Shown: positions 8,150 through 17,822, counted from the first letter of the stretch. The stretch is DNA of 64,000 bases from CAWBLP01 sp963721065 (GCA_963721065.1 CAVRHO010000001.1:496001-560000), one strand, 5' to 3'. A program made the numbers and translations. Notes: generated by a model from the sequence alone, not told the origin.

Positions 8150-9148
8150 TCAGGCCTGGCCGGTAAGCCCGTTCGCTTCCGCCACGAGTGAGAACGATTG
8201 CTTGCGCTTCGCGTGGTCGAAGATGTTGGCGGTGACGATCAACTCGTCGGCGCCGGTGCGGCGGGCGAATGCGTCGAGCCCGCTGCGCACGGCCTCGCGA
8301 TCGCCGACCACGGCGCAGGACAGCGAATCCTCCAGCATCGCGCGCGCATAACGGTCCAGGTGTGACTCGAACCCCTCCACCGGCGGGGGCAGCGGGCCGG
8401 GGCGGCCGCGCCGCAGGTTCACGAAGGACTGCTGCTGGGAGGAGAACAGGAAACGCGCCTCGGCATCGGTTTCCGCGGCAACCACAGTGGTGCCAAGCAT
8501 CACGTAGGGGGACGCGAGCTGCGCCGAGGGGCGGAAGCGCTGCCGGTAGATCGCGATCGCGTCCATCATCATCGCCGGCGCGAAATGGGATGCGAAGGCG
8601 AAGGGCAGGCCGAGCAGCGCGGCGAGTTGCGCGCCGTAGGTGCTGGAGCCGAGGATCCAGATCGGCACGTCCAGGCCGGCGCCCGGCACCGCCTGCACGG
8701 CCTGGCCCGGTTCGGCCGCCTGGAAGTAACCCATCAGCTCGATCACGTCCTGCGGAAACGCGTCGCCGCTGCCGTGCAGCGTGCGGCGAATGGCGTGCGC
8801 GGTCACCTGGTCCGAGCCCGGCGCCCGGCCCAGCCCCAGCTCCACCCGGCCGGGATGCAGCGCCGCCAGCGTGCCGAACTGTTCGGCGATCAGCAGCGGT
8901 GCATGGTTCGGCAGCATGATTCCGCCGGCACCGATGCGGATCCGCTGCGTGCCGCTCGCGACATGCGCCAGCGCAACCGCCGTCGCCGCGCTGGCGATGC
9001 CGGGCAGGTTGTGGTGTTCGGCCATCCAGTAGCGGCGGTAGCCAAGGGTTTCGACGTGGCGGGCGAGATCCAGCGAATTGCTCAGCGCGGCGCCGGCGTC
9101 GCTGCCTTCGGTGATCGGGGCAAGGTCGAGGACGGAAAGTGGGGTCAT
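8150..9148 (-). CDS. LLM-class flavin-dependent oxidoreductase (luciferase-like)
   Basis: A 332-residue TIM-barrel enzyme of the bacterial luciferase-like superfamily, which uses reduced FMN to oxidise small substrates. Typical elements are the N-terminal strand SVLDLAPI, the YWMAEHHN motif, GAGGIMLPNHAP and the GRVELGLGRAPG segment near the flavin phosphate. It is closest to the short single-component MsnO8-type subgroup. It ends about 50 bases from the hairpin after cluster A and is transcribed towards it. The substrate is unknown. Confidence 0.85.
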   Translation of the reverse strand: MTPLSVLDLAPITEGSDAGAALSNSLDLARHVETLGYRRYWMAEHHNLPGIASAATAVALAHVASGTQRIRIGAGGIMLPNHAPLLIAEQFGTLAALHPGRVELGLGRAPGSDQVTAHAIRRTLHGSGDAFPQDVIELMGYFQAAEPGQAVQAVPGAGLDVPIWILGSSTYGAQLAALLGLPFAFASHFAPAMMMDAIAIYRQRFRPSAQLASPYVMLGTTVVAAETDAEARFLFSSQQQSFVNLRRGRPGPLPPPVEGFESHLDRYARAMLEDSLSCAVVGDREAVRSGLDAFARRTGADELIVTANIFDHAKRKQSFSLVAEANGLTGQA

Positions 9149-9318
9149 GGCCCAAGTATGGGATGGGGGCCGCCGCTTGTCATCGGGACCCGCCGCGCCG
9201 CGGGGCGCCCGGCTCCCGCACGAATTTCCCTCGACTCCACGTGCCGCGATTGAGGCATCGTCCGCCGGGCTTTTCGCGGGTTGTCTGAAGCGCGCCTACC
9301 GCCGCCAGGTCCCGCCGT

Positions 9319-9846
9319 TCAGGTCTCCCCGGTCCGCTCCTGCGGCATCGCCGCCACGATCTCCGGCGCCAGATGTGCCGTGAGCCGCTCGATCACCTGT
9401 GTCAGTCGCGCGATCTCGTGCTCGCGCAGCACGTCGATCTTGTGGTGCAGAAGTTCGATCTCCAGCTCCGCCTTCACGTTCACCCGGTAGTCGTGCGCCG
9501 CCTGCCGCCGGTCGATCTCGGCCTGGCGGTTCTGGCTCATCATGATCACCGGCGCGGTGTAGGCGGCCTGGAACGAGAGCAGAAGGTTGAGCAGGATGAA
9601 CGGGTACGGGTCCCAGTGATGGGCGAACGCCACCACGTTGACCACGATCCAGACCGCGAGCAGGCCGCTCTGCACGATGATGAAGCGCCAGGATCCGACC
9701 GCCGCGGCCACGGTGTCGGCCACGTGCTGCCCCAGCGTAAGCCGCCGCCGCATCCGGACCCGGGCCGGGCTTTGCCGGCGCAGTTCGCGCAGGCGCTGAT
9801 AGTCGTCCGGCGTCAGATGCACGGGATCGATAGCGTGCTGCGCCAT
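9319..9846 (-). CDS. DUF1003 membrane protein
   Basis: A 175-residue inner-membrane protein of the DUF1003 family, whose role is unknown. Two hydrophobic helices (about residues 50-72 and 80-100) surround the family signature NRQAEIDRRQAAHDYRVN, followed by a C-terminal helical or coiled-coil segment (LEIELLHHKIDVLREHE). The start MAQHAIDP at 9846 is preferred over in-frame ATGs at 9879 and 10107, which add basic residues of no family character. Confidence 0.8.
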   Translation of the reverse strand: MAQHAIDPVHLTPDDYQRLRELRRQSPARVRMRRRLTLGQHVADTVAAAVGSWRFIIVQSGLLAVWIVVNVVAFAHHWDPYPFILLNLLLSFQAAYTAPVIMMSQNRQAEIDRRQAAHDYRVNVKAELEIELLHHKIDVLREHEIARLTQVIERLTAHLAPEIVAAMPQERTGET

Positions 9847-10060
9847 CGCGCGTTCCTCCGCTGGGCGAGCGCGGGCCATACCGGGTCGCCACCGCATTAT
9901 TGATGCCGGCTTGGCGGCGGTGCGCAATCCCATGCGCGGCTGGTGGTGGCGGGTGAATTTCCGCGGCCGGACGTCGCCGCAGTCCGGGCAGTCACGATGG
10001 TCATGGCATACAAATGGGAAGCCCCGCATCGCGCGCCCGCCGAGTGGCATTCCGGCAGGT

Positions 10061-10462
10061 ATGGCTGAAGGCGAGGCCGACCATATCATCCGCGACCTGA
10101 TAGACATCTACGGCGATGGATCACTGACCATGCCGGCCTCTCACCTCGAACGGCTGCCCGAGGCGGTCGGGGTACTCGGGCGGGCGGGCGCTCCAGATTA
10201 CCGAGGACGAGAAGCGGGCGGGCGGGTGATCGGCGGCGCCCCTGTGTTCCCGCTCAACTGGTCGCCCGCTGGACTACTGGTGCTGCCGCTCGCCCTGCCG
10301 GCGCTACGGTTGCTTGCCCGGATTGCCGGAACGTTGGGCGCCCGACCCGCCGGTCAGCCCGTCGACCATAGTAGAACGTTCCGTAACCCGAAATCCGTTA
10401 CCGCGCCACAATCGCCGCGTGCGCCCGTGTCCGGCCACTGCTGGACTGCGAACCAAATCTAA
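10061..10462 (+). CDS. Possible small hypothetical protein, weak
   Basis: A 133-residue frame beginning MAEGEADHIIRDLIDIYGDG. The first 45 or so residues look protein-like and acidic. The rest includes a hydrophobic stretch (AGLLVLPLALPALRLLARIAG) and then an uninformative tail. There is no recognised family. It may be a decayed gene or chance coding. Confidence 0.3.
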   Translation: MAEGEADHIIRDLIDIYGDGSLTMPASHLERLPEAVGVLGRAGAPDYRGREAGGRVIGGAPVFPLNWSPAGLLVLPLALPALRLLARIAGTLGARPAGQPVDHSRTFRNPKSVTAPQSPRAPVSGHCWTANQI

Positions 10463-10657
10463 TATGCAACGTCAAGATTAGTACTCGAAACTATTGAGGT
10501 GCGGAGCCCCGCGCGGTTTCCGGCCACGCTCCGCCTGATCCGGTCGGCACCACTGCCGCAACGGTCCGCCACGGCCGGCGATATTTGTTGTCAAAGGTCT
10601 TCAGTGTCGATTAACCAATGACTAACTTATAATGTATATGTAACATGAGGTTAACAG

Positions 10658-11791
10658 ATGTATACAAGACTTACCGCCGTCATTGCTGTTGCCTGCGGTT
10701 TGGCCGCGCCACCGGCCCTGGCCGCGCCGAGTTACACCCTTACCGCACTTGGTACACTTGGCGGGTCCGGGAGCAACGGATACGGCATCAACGGCAGCGG
10801 TGCGGTGACCGGATATGCAGACACCGTGGGCGGCCTCCGGCACGCCTTCGTGTGGACGAGCAGCGGCGGCATGCAGGACCTCGGCACACTCGGTGGGAAC
10901 TCCAGTTATGGTCTCGGCATCAACGGCAGCGGTGCGGTGACCGGATATGCAGACACCGTGGGCGGCCTCCGGCACGCCTTCGTGTGGACGAGCAGCGGCG
11001 GCATGCAGGACCTCGGCACACTCGGCGGGAACTCCAGCGACGGAAACGGCATCAACGGCAGCGGTGCGGTGACCGGATATGCAGACACTGTGGGCGGCCT
11101 CCGGCACGCCTTCGTGTGGACGAGCAGCGGCGGCATGCAGGACCTCGGCACACTCGGTGGGATCTCCAGCAACGGGAACGGAATCAACGCCAATGGCGCC
11201 GTGACGGGACAGGCATATACCGCAGGCGGCGCTTTCCATGCGTTCCTGTGGACCACCAGTGGCGGCATGCAGGACCTAGGCGCGCCTGGGTCCGACAGCG
11301 CCGGCTACGCCATCAACGATAGTGGCGCGGTGACCGGATATGCATCCACCGCGGGCGGCCCCCAGCATGCCTCCCTGTGGACCAGCAGCGGCGGCATGCA
11401 GGACCTCGGTACACTAGGCGGGAACTCCAGTTATGGTCTCGGCATCAACAACAGCGAGGCGGTGACCGGATTTTCAGCCACCGCCGTTGGACCCGATCAC
11501 GCGTTTCTCTGGACCATCGGCGGAGGCATGCAGGACCTCAATGCTCTGATCAGCCCGGCCGATCCCCTGTTCGGAAGCGTTACTCTAGTCGCCGGGAGGG
11601 GCATCAACGACACGGGTCAGATCATCGCCAACGCGAGCACCGGTCAGGCGTATTTGCTGAGTCCAGTTGCCGCAGTCCCCGAGCCCGCGTCGATCGTCCT
11701 GCTGACCGTAGGGATGGCGGGGCTGGGGCTGATCCGGTGCAAGCAGCGCGGCTCGACGACGCGCGCAACGTCGCAGGCCGCCCCGGCCTGA
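10658..11791 (+). CDS. HAF-repeat PEP-CTERM exported protein
   Basis: A 377-residue exported protein. The signal peptide (about 1-24, ending ALAAP) is followed by six or so repeats of about 44 residues, each with HAF-type elements such as GINGSGAVTGYA, HAFVWTSSGGMQDLGTLGG. It ends with a PEP-CTERM signal: VPEPAS, a hydrophobic helix (IVLLTVGMAGLGLI) and a basic stretch (RCKQR). Exosortase would be expected to process it for the cell surface or matrix. The start has GAGG seven bases upstream, and a TATAAT at 10628-10633 could be its -10 box. The Ala/Thr-rich tail after the basic stretch is longer than usual. Confidence 0.85.
   Translation: MYTRLTAVIAVACGLAAPPALAAPSYTLTALGTLGGSGSNGYGINGSGAVTGYADTVGGLRHAFVWTSSGGMQDLGTLGGNSSYGLGINGSGAVTGYADTVGGLRHAFVWTSSGGMQDLGTLGGNSSDGNGINGSGAVTGYADTVGGLRHAFVWTSSGGMQDLGTLGGISSNGNGINANGAVTGQAYTAGGAFHAFLWTTSGGMQDLGAPGSDSAGYAINDSGAVTGYASTAGGPQHASLWTSSGGMQDLGTLGGNSSYGLGINNSEAVTGFSATAVGPDHAFLWTIGGGMQDLNALISPADPLFGSVTLVAGRGINDTGQIIANASTGQAYLLSPVAAVPEPASIVLLTVGMAGLGLIRCKQRGSTTRATSQAAPA
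10784..11311 (+). repeat. 132-bp tandem repeats inside the HAF-repeat gene
   Basis: Copies begin at 10784, 10916, 11048 and 11180. The first three are nearly identical in DNA except for a short variable segment encoding NSSYGL, NSSDGN or ISSNGN; the fourth is diverged. The 132-bp period equals 44 codons, so copy-number changes keep the frame. Confidence 0.9.
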
Positions 11792-12449
11792 GATGCGGGA
11801 GGCACGTGCCGTCGGGAAATATTTTGGCGGTCCTGCGCCGGCGCCGGGGGGGGCGCGGCGCCGGCGCGCGAGGCCGTCACTCTGGTGCCGTGTCACTTCG
11901 GCGTGGCTCCTCCGCTTGCCTGCTCCAACCCCGCCTCCCCAAGAATTCGCCGTGTTCGTCGTTGACGACGCGGGCGCCGCAGGTACCCGCCAAGCCTTGG
12001 CCGAGGGCAGGGAGTCGTGGTCGTGTCCCCTGACGTGGTGCAATATGACAGCGAGATCGCGGCCGGCGCTGCTCCAAATGACCGAGCAACGGCCGCCGGT
12101 CAGGCCACGTCCGCAACGTTGTTGATGATGTTGTGGGCCGCGACGGCCGGGGAGTCCACTCCGTCCGCCTCAAGGCAAGCCGGTCAAATTCGCGAAAGGC
12201 CATGGGCGGGGGGATCGATCCGACGTTCTCCAGTAAGCGGCCGGCGAGCTCCGCTCCAACGCGAGTTCCGCTCCAACGGTTGATCACGCTGGCCGAATGA
12301 GCGGCCACTGGCGGCGTATTCATCTCAGCACCGCCAGCCGCTCAGCCCCGGCCCGCCTGTACGAAGTTCGTTTTGGGGGTAGATATTGGGGGCAGCTCTG
12401 ATCCAGATAAAAATTGCCGGACAGTTCAGATGATTAGTCGCTGTGTTTT
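11792..12449. other. Intergenic region, no supported gene
   Basis: About 660 bases between the HAF gene and tRNA-Ser. Open frames on both strands (for example 11877-12323 minus) are Arg/Pro-rich and show no family motif. A short direct repeat (GCTCCAACG) lies near 12255-12280. Remnants of a mobile element are possible but cannot be shown. Confidence 0.5.
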
Positions 12450-12537
12450 TGGCGGATGGGGTGGGATTCGAACCCACGAACCCTTGCGGGTTGGCGGTTT
12501 TCAAGACCGCTGCCTTAAGCCGCTCGGCCACCCATCC
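12450..12537 (-). tRNA. tRNA-Ser (UGA anticodon), CCA encoded
   Basis: On the minus strand the acceptor arm GGATGGG pairs with CCCATCC, followed by discriminator G and an encoded CCA. The anticodon loop CTTGAAA gives anticodon TGA, which reads UCA-type serine codons. A long variable arm (AACCCGCAAGGGTT) is present, as expected for tRNA-Ser, and the T-arm has GTGGGTTCGAATCCCAC. Its 5' end is near 12537. Confidence 0.95.
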
Positions 12538-12653
12538 GCGGCACCACGACACACAGGCATTGTAACACACCTATTGACGAAGCTGCGAGCCGCTTGTCTC
12601 TTGCGTACCAGTAACCTCTTGGCCACGGCCCCTACCCTGGAGTCTCGCGTCTG

Positions 12654-13647
12654 ATGCCCACCAGGACGACCATCGCTCTGGCCGCGGCCATTCTGTTGCC
12701 GCCTGCCGCCGTAGCGGCGCAACCCAAGGCGGACAACGCCGCCATCCTCACCTTGCAGGACGAGAACGCATCGATTTCCGCCGGCTCTCCCACGGACCGG
12801 CTCTACACCAACGGGCTGCGGCTGGAATGGACATCGCCGACCGGCCAGGTGCCGGGTTTCCTTGCCCGCCTTGGCCATGCGCTGTGGGGCGCCGGCCAAC
12901 AACAACTCGGTATCGGCCTGTCGCAGCAGATCTACACGCCGATCGACACCGATGCCGTGCCGGCCGATCCGAACGACCGGCCCTATGCAGGCTATCTCAC
13001 CACCAACCTGTCGCTGCTCAGCGACACCCGTTGGCATCGCAGCGTCTTGACGCTCAGCCTGGGCGTGGTCGGGCCGGCGTCCGGGGGCGAGAACCTGCAG
13101 AATTCCTTTCACGACCTGATCGGCCAGGCGCACCCGAAAGGCTGGGGATCGCAGATCCAGAACACCGCCGCGATCGAGCTGTTGCACGAGCGGACGTGGC
13201 GTGTGCCCATCGCCCCGGTGGGCGGGCTGGAGACCGACTTCCTGCCGGCCCTGACCGTCGGGATCGGTACCTGTCCGCGACTATGTTCAGGTCGGCGGCA
13301 CGTTCCGCATCGGCCAGGGGCTGGATTCGGATTTCGGCGTGCCACGCGTTCGCCCCGGCCTGAGCGGCGGCGACGCGTTCACGCCGACCCGGCCCTTCGC
13401 CTGGTACCTGTTCGCAGGCGTGGACGGCCAGGCGGTCGGCTACGACCTGCTGCTGCAATCCAGCCCGTTCCGCTCCGGTCCGCATGTCGGCAAGATCTGG
13501 GATGTGGGGGAGATGCAGGCGGGCGCGGTGATCATGGCGTACGGCGTGCGACTGGCGTTCACCTACGTGGCCCGGACGCAGGAGTTCCAGGGCCAGCGCG
13601 GCGGGCTGCACCAGTTCGGGTCGGCATCGGTCGGCGTGCGCTTCTGA
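12654..13647 (+). pseudogene. Lipid A deacylase LpxR-family outer-membrane protein, frameshifted
   Basis: A signal peptide (to about residue 23, VAAQ) is followed by the DUF2219/LpxR-type sequence: QDENASISAGSPTDRLYTNG, GIGLSQQIYTP and NDRPYAGYLTTNLSL. The frame is lost at 13270-13272, where one extra base turns the expected IGTVRDYVQVGG into other residues. The correct sequence continues in the next frame through GVPRVRPGLSGG, TRPFAWYLFAGVDG and the C-terminal GSASVGVRF at 13647. Restored length is about 330 residues, normal for the family. LpxR removes the 3'-acyloxyacyl group of lipid A. The indel may be real or a sequence error. Confidence 0.75.
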
Positions 13648-13706
13648 AGCGGCCGGGCGGCACCTGCGGCGGCCTGCGCCGCAGGGCCGGACCCGGAACG
13701 GCGCGG

Positions 13707-14781
13707 TCAGGCGACGTTCGTCCCCATGGCCTGGTCCAACTCTGCGTCCGTGATGCCCAGGGACCCGGCCGCGGCCCGGATGTCCCGCCAGGTGGTGGCG
13801 TCCAGTTCGATTCCCCCGGCTGACCGCCGAGCACTGGACCGCTGTTCCGGCTCGCCCGGCAGCAGGACCTCGTCGAATTCCGGCGCGACGCGGGCGGCGC
13901 GGATATGCGCCTTGGTGGCCTCGATCCCCTGCGGCGATCGCCGCGGGATCGCCCAGGCGGGACAGGTCGACGAGCGTGGCCAGCATGGAGTTGACCACCC
14001 CGCCGCGGTTCGGCTCGTCGGCACGCTGTCCGCCACCCACCGCCGCCGCCATGATCTCGCACATCACGGCCAGTCCGGAGCCCTTGTGGCGGCCGAACGA
14101 CAGCAGCGCACCGGTATGGTCGCGCATGAAACCGGTCGGATCCGTGGTGGGGTTGCCGGCATCGTCGATCAGGCAGCCCTCGGGCACCTTCACGCCCTTG
14201 TTGAAGGCGACGCGGGCCTTGCCGGCGGCAATGGTGGTGGTCGCCATGTCCAGCAACAGGGCGGGGCCGTCGGCGCCCGGCACCGCCGCGCAGAACGGGT
14301 TGGTGCCGAGGCGGCCCTCGCCGCACGCCCAGGGCGCCTGCGGCGGCGGGTGGTCGGCGACGTTGACGAAGGCGGTGAAGGCGCAGCCGGACCGGGTGGC
14401 CAGCTCGCCATAGGTGCCGATCCGCCCGATATGCGCGGAATTGCGCAGCGCCAGCACGCAGGCGCCCAGCTCCTTCGCGCGGGCGATGGCGCGGCGCACC
14501 GCGTCGGCCGCCATGCGCTGGCCGTAGCCGCGGCGGGCGTCGATCACCAGCAGAGCGCCGGCATCCAGCACCGTTTCCGCCGCCTGGTTGGGCACCAGCA
14601 ACCCGTCGTTGAGCAGCCGCACATAGGTCGGCAGCATGCCGACGCCGTGGCTGTCGTGACCGGCCAGGTTGGCGCGCACCAGGTGGTCGGCGACTTCTGC
14701 GGCCTCGTCTTCTTCGCTGCCCATCCGGCGGGCGATCAGATGGGTGAGGGCATAGAGGGACTGGGGGGTGAAGGTCGGCAT
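13707..14781 (-). pseudogene. Ldh-family (malate/L-lactate type) dehydrogenase, frameshifted
   Basis: An NAD(P)-dependent 2-hydroxyacid dehydrogenase of the YlbC/Ldh2 family. The N-terminal 280 residues read cleanly: HDSHGVGMLPTYV, the catalytic-histidine region NSAHIGRIGTYGE, GTNPFCAAVPG and GRHKGSGLAVMCE. One extra base in a run of four Cs (13926-13929 on the plus strand) breaks the frame. Removing it joins GDPAAIAAG to IEATKAHIRAARVAPEF and a normal C-terminus ending AMGTNVA. Restored length is about 358 residues. It is convergent with the broken LpxR-like gene. Confidence 0.75.
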
Positions 14782-14956
14782 CGTGCGTTCCGGACTATCG
14801 TGGGATGTGACTGCATAGGATAGCAGGAATCTGTGTTACCGGCTGTGCCGGGTTGCGACCATCCGCAGGCGGCGAGGCGCTGTTGACAGAAGGGGGCATC
14901 GAAGCGTTGTTACGCCCTCGGCTAAATTCTGCGGGAACATGTAACCCGTATCCGAT

Positions 14957-16759
14957 GTGATCCGAATGCAAGCACCTTCATCTTCGGGGAGTGCCGGCGG
15001 GGTCAAGGCACCTGCCCGCAATGATCCATGTCCGTGCGGCAGCGGCCGGAAGTTCAAACTGTGCTGCGGCGGGCCGACGGCAAGGCGCCCGACGGCGGCG
15101 CCCGGGAGGCCGAATAGGCGGGCCGAACTCCTGCGCAACCTGCAACTTGCGGCCACACTGCGCCGGCAGGGCAGGCTTGCTGAATCAATAACACCACTGC
15201 TTCGGGCAGCCGCATTGGAGCCACAGGACGCCGGTATCCAGCATGACCTTGGACGAACACTGCTGCAGTGCCGCCGGGTGCCGGAAGCCATCGCCGCATT
15301 GCAGGCCGCAGTCCGCATGAAGCCGGACATGACGCACGCGCACTGGCGGCTCGGCATTGCCTGGGAGTTGCAGGACAATATCCCGGCGGCGCTCGAGGCT
15401 TATCGCCAGGCGAGCATCTTCAGGCCAACGATCGCCGAAGCTGCGGTCGCCCGCGGTCGTCTGCTGGAGGCAGAGGGACACCGGCATGAGGCAATCGGCT
15501 GCTTCCGCCAGGCGGCTTCGGCAGCGCCGCGCAGTTCGGTGGGACGATTGGCCGAGACGCGCGCCCTGATTGCCGAACGACGGGACCAGGAGGCCGAGAG
15601 GGATCTGCGCCGCATCCTTGCGTTGGAGCCGAAGCTGGCGGAGGCGCACGAGATGCTTGCCCAATTGCTGGCCAACGCCGGCAATTTTCGGGAGGCAATC
15701 TCCTGTTACCAGGCCGCCCTGGGCCTCGCCCCGGATCGTGTGGGCTTGTGGTACGATATCGCTCGCTGTCGGAAGATCACGCCGGCCGACCGGCCCACAT
15801 TAGCGATCATGCAGCGTGCCGCTGCCCGAACGGACGTGCCGGCCGAGCAGCGGATATTGTCGCATCTGGCGCTGGGCAAGGCGCACGAGGACCTGCACGA
15901 GTATGGCCCGGCGATGCGGCAGTACGACCTGGCGGACGGTGTTCGCCGCCTGGTGTGCCCGTTCAACGCTGCGCAACATCTTTCGCGTGTGGAGGCGTTG
16001 ATCGCGCAATTCCCGGCCAGCAAGTTTTCTGCAAGGAATGGGTGTGCCGATCCGACGCCAATCCTGATCGTCGGTATGCCGCGGTCCGGCACCACACTGG
16101 TGGAACAGATCATCTCCAGCCATCCCCGCGTGACGGGGGGCGGGGAAATGCATTTCTGGGGACGGCGTGGCGCGATGTGGGAGGCGTCCGGTCCGCATGG
16201 CGCGGATGATGAGTTCCTGCGCCGCGCCGGATCGGAGTATCTGGAATGGCTCCGGCGCTCGGCCCCGGAGGCAGAACGTGTTACGGACAAGATGCCGTTC
16301 AATTTCCTCTGGTTGGGTTTGATCAATCTGGCGCTGCCGAACGCACGGATCATTCACTGTCGGCGCAGTCCGCTCGACACCGGGTTGTCAATTCATTCGA
16401 CATTCTTTTCACCGAAGCTGCCGTTTCCGACCGGCGGCCCGGATCTTGTCCGCTATTACGAGGCCTATGCCCGGCTGATGGCACATTGGCGATCGGTGTT
16501 GCCGAATGACCGGTTCCTGGACGTGCGTTATGAGGACCTGATCGCCAGCCCGGAAGCCGTCTCGCGTTCGTTGATCGCGTTCTGCGGGATGGAATGGCAC
16601 GACGACTGCCTGCGGCCGGAAGCGAACACGCGCCTGGTCAAGACAGCCAGCAAATGGCAGGTTCGCCAGCCGATCAATGCCGGATCGATCCGACGCTGGG
16701 CGAGATTCGAGCCGTGGCTGGGTGATATCGCCGAACTTGCCGCGATGACAGGAACGTAG
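14957..16759 (+). CDS. SEC-C / TPR / sulfotransferase fusion protein
   Basis: A 600-residue protein. The N-terminus has a SEC-C zinc motif (NDPCPCGSGRKFKLCCGG, about 22-39). Tetratricopeptide repeats follow over about residues 45-320 (for example HDLGRTLLQCRRVPEAIAAL). A sulfotransferase domain starts at ILIVGMPRSGTTLVEQII, with the PAPS 5'-phosphate loop at 374-380. This layout matches TPR-sulfotransferases that act on peptides or glycans; the acceptor is unknown. A GTG at 14957 or an ATG at 14966 could start it. A paralogue of the same architecture lies at 17872-19650. Confidence 0.85.
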   Translation: MIRMQAPSSSGSAGGVKAPARNDPCPCGSGRKFKLCCGGPTARRPTAAPGRPNRRAELLRNLQLAATLRRQGRLAESITPLLRAAALEPQDAGIQHDLGRTLLQCRRVPEAIAALQAAVRMKPDMTHAHWRLGIAWELQDNIPAALEAYRQASIFRPTIAEAAVARGRLLEAEGHRHEAIGCFRQAASAAPRSSVGRLAETRALIAERRDQEAERDLRRILALEPKLAEAHEMLAQLLANAGNFREAISCYQAALGLAPDRVGLWYDIARCRKITPADRPTLAIMQRAAARTDVPAEQRILSHLALGKAHEDLHEYGPAMRQYDLADGVRRLVCPFNAAQHLSRVEALIAQFPASKFSARNGCADPTPILIVGMPRSGTTLVEQIISSHPRVTGGGEMHFWGRRGAMWEASGPHGADDEFLRRAGSEYLEWLRRSAPEAERVTDKMPFNFLWLGLINLALPNARIIHCRRSPLDTGLSIHSTFFSPKLPFPTGGPDLVRYYEAYARLMAHWRSVLPNDRFLDVRYEDLIASPEAVSRSLIAFCGMEWHDDCLRPEANTRLVKTASKWQVRQPINAGSIRRWARFEPWLGDIAELAAMTGT

Positions 16760-16849
16760 GTCGCCCGGACCGAACCGTCGGCCAGGATCATTTGCGATCG
16801 CGGCAGTTGTCGGACTCGCGATTCCTCCTTTCGGCGCAGTTACCAAAAC

Positions 16850-16881
16850 GGCCCATGCTTACGCTCTTGGGGGCATGGGCC
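16850..16881 (+). terminator. Hairpin after the first sulfotransferase gene
   Basis: GGCCCATGC (16850-16858) and GCATGGGCC (16873-16881) form a perfect 9-bp stem with a 14-base loop, 90 bases after the stop codon. There is no T-tract, so it is either a weak intrinsic terminator or an mRNA end stabiliser. Confidence 0.5.
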
Positions 16882-17035
16882 CATAGCGACCAACCTTAAC
16901 GGCACAACCGTATGCGGAGGTCACGGCCCGGCCCGGGGTGCGTGCGGCTGGGGCGGCGTCGAATTGTTTTACATATCCGTGTCTCTCGGTAAAAGATTAG
17001 ATACAAGACCGTTGAATTCTCGTTATTTTTCCCTC

Positions 17036-17051
17036 TGGCACAGAGCTTGCT
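17036..17051 (+). promoter_or_regulatory. Sigma-54 (RpoN) promoter of the PEP-CTERM gene
   Basis: TGGCACAGAGCTTGCT matches the -24/-12 consensus TGGCAC-N5-TTGCW, with GG and GC separated by exactly ten bases. Transcription would begin near 17062, about 35 bases before the ATG at 17097. PEP-CTERM genes are often RpoN-driven through the PrsK/PrsR pair, which fits. Confidence 0.7.
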
Positions 17052-17096
17052 TCTCTCCGTCGCCCAGGTTAATCCACCGTTAAAGGGACGGGAAGA

Positions 17097-17724
17097 ATGA
17101 GACGTTCACGAGCGCTCCTGGCCAGTGTTGCAACGATCGGCCTTGGCTTGGTCGGCATGGTGGCAACGCCGGAGTTTGCGTTCGCCAACACGCAGGCGAT
17201 CTGCCCCGGAACTACGTACACTGCACTCGGCTCCGGCACCACGGGTCAGGCCAACTGTAACCTGATCATCACCTTCGGACCGAATGGCGCGATCAGCACC
17301 AGCGTTCCGACCGGAGCGACGAGCAATTATGACGGGACTGAAGACGCCCTGATTGGCGTGCAGAACAACAGCGGGTCCACATTGTTCAGCTTCAATGTGA
17401 GCAACCCCGGGGTACAGATTTTCGGTTTCGAGTCAGATGGCATCGATACCTACACCAGTGTAGGCCCAGTCTCCGGCAACCCCGATAATACGGGTTACGG
17501 CGGTCCGGACGCATGGTTTACCAATATATCGTCCACTCTGGACAGTGGGACGGTGAACTTCCTGAATGGAATTGCGGATGGCGGGACGAACTACTTCTCG
17601 CTGGAGCAGTCCATCAGCTTGATCTCAACTGCCGCACGTCACCGCAGCGCCAGAGCCTGCGGCCCTCGCGTTGTTCGGCGCGGGGCTGTTCGGTTTGGCG
17701 GCCGTGCGCAGACGACGGCGCTGA
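17097..17724 (+). pseudogene. PEP-CTERM exported protein, sorting signal out of frame
   Basis: A signal peptide (about 1-30, ending FAFA-N) is followed by about 155 residues of exported-protein sequence with Asn/Gly/Ser-rich beta-type segments (SGSTLFSFNVSNPGVQIFGF). The annotated frame then degenerates after SISLIST. In the +1 frame from about 17637 the sequence reads VTAAPEPAALALFGAGL, a hydrophobic helix and RRRRR before TGA at 17722-17724, a complete PEP-CTERM signal. A net +1 frame change near 17620-17636 therefore separates body and signal. A sigma-54 promoter lies upstream. Confidence 0.75.
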
Positions 17725-17797
17725 GTGGTCCTGAAGACACTCGCCCTCCTGGATGTTCTCTTAGGAGGTGCGGGCTTCGGACATTTCCGGGGAGTGT

Positions 17798-17822
17798 GCG
17801 GAGAGGCCAACTGCCTCTCCGC
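17798..17822. terminator. Bidirectional hairpin between convergent genes
   Basis: GCGGAGAGGC and GCCTCTCCGC form a perfect 10-bp stem with a 5-base loop (CAACT). It lies between the PEP-CTERM gene (ending 17724) and the oppositely oriented sulfotransferase gene (ending 17872), so it can serve both. Confidence 0.65.

Noticed and set aside
11877..12323. Possible transposase remnant on the minus strand
   Set aside because: The translated sequence is Arg/Pro-rich without a DDE motif or any recognisable segment; evidence is insufficient.
12325..12570. Small proteins overlapping the tRNA-Ser gene
   Set aside because: They are translations of the tRNA and its flanks.
17620..17640. Programmed ribosomal frameshift in the PEP-CTERM gene
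   Set aside because: No slippery heptamer or downstream pseudoknot is visible, and similar indels occur in several unrelated genes nearby.
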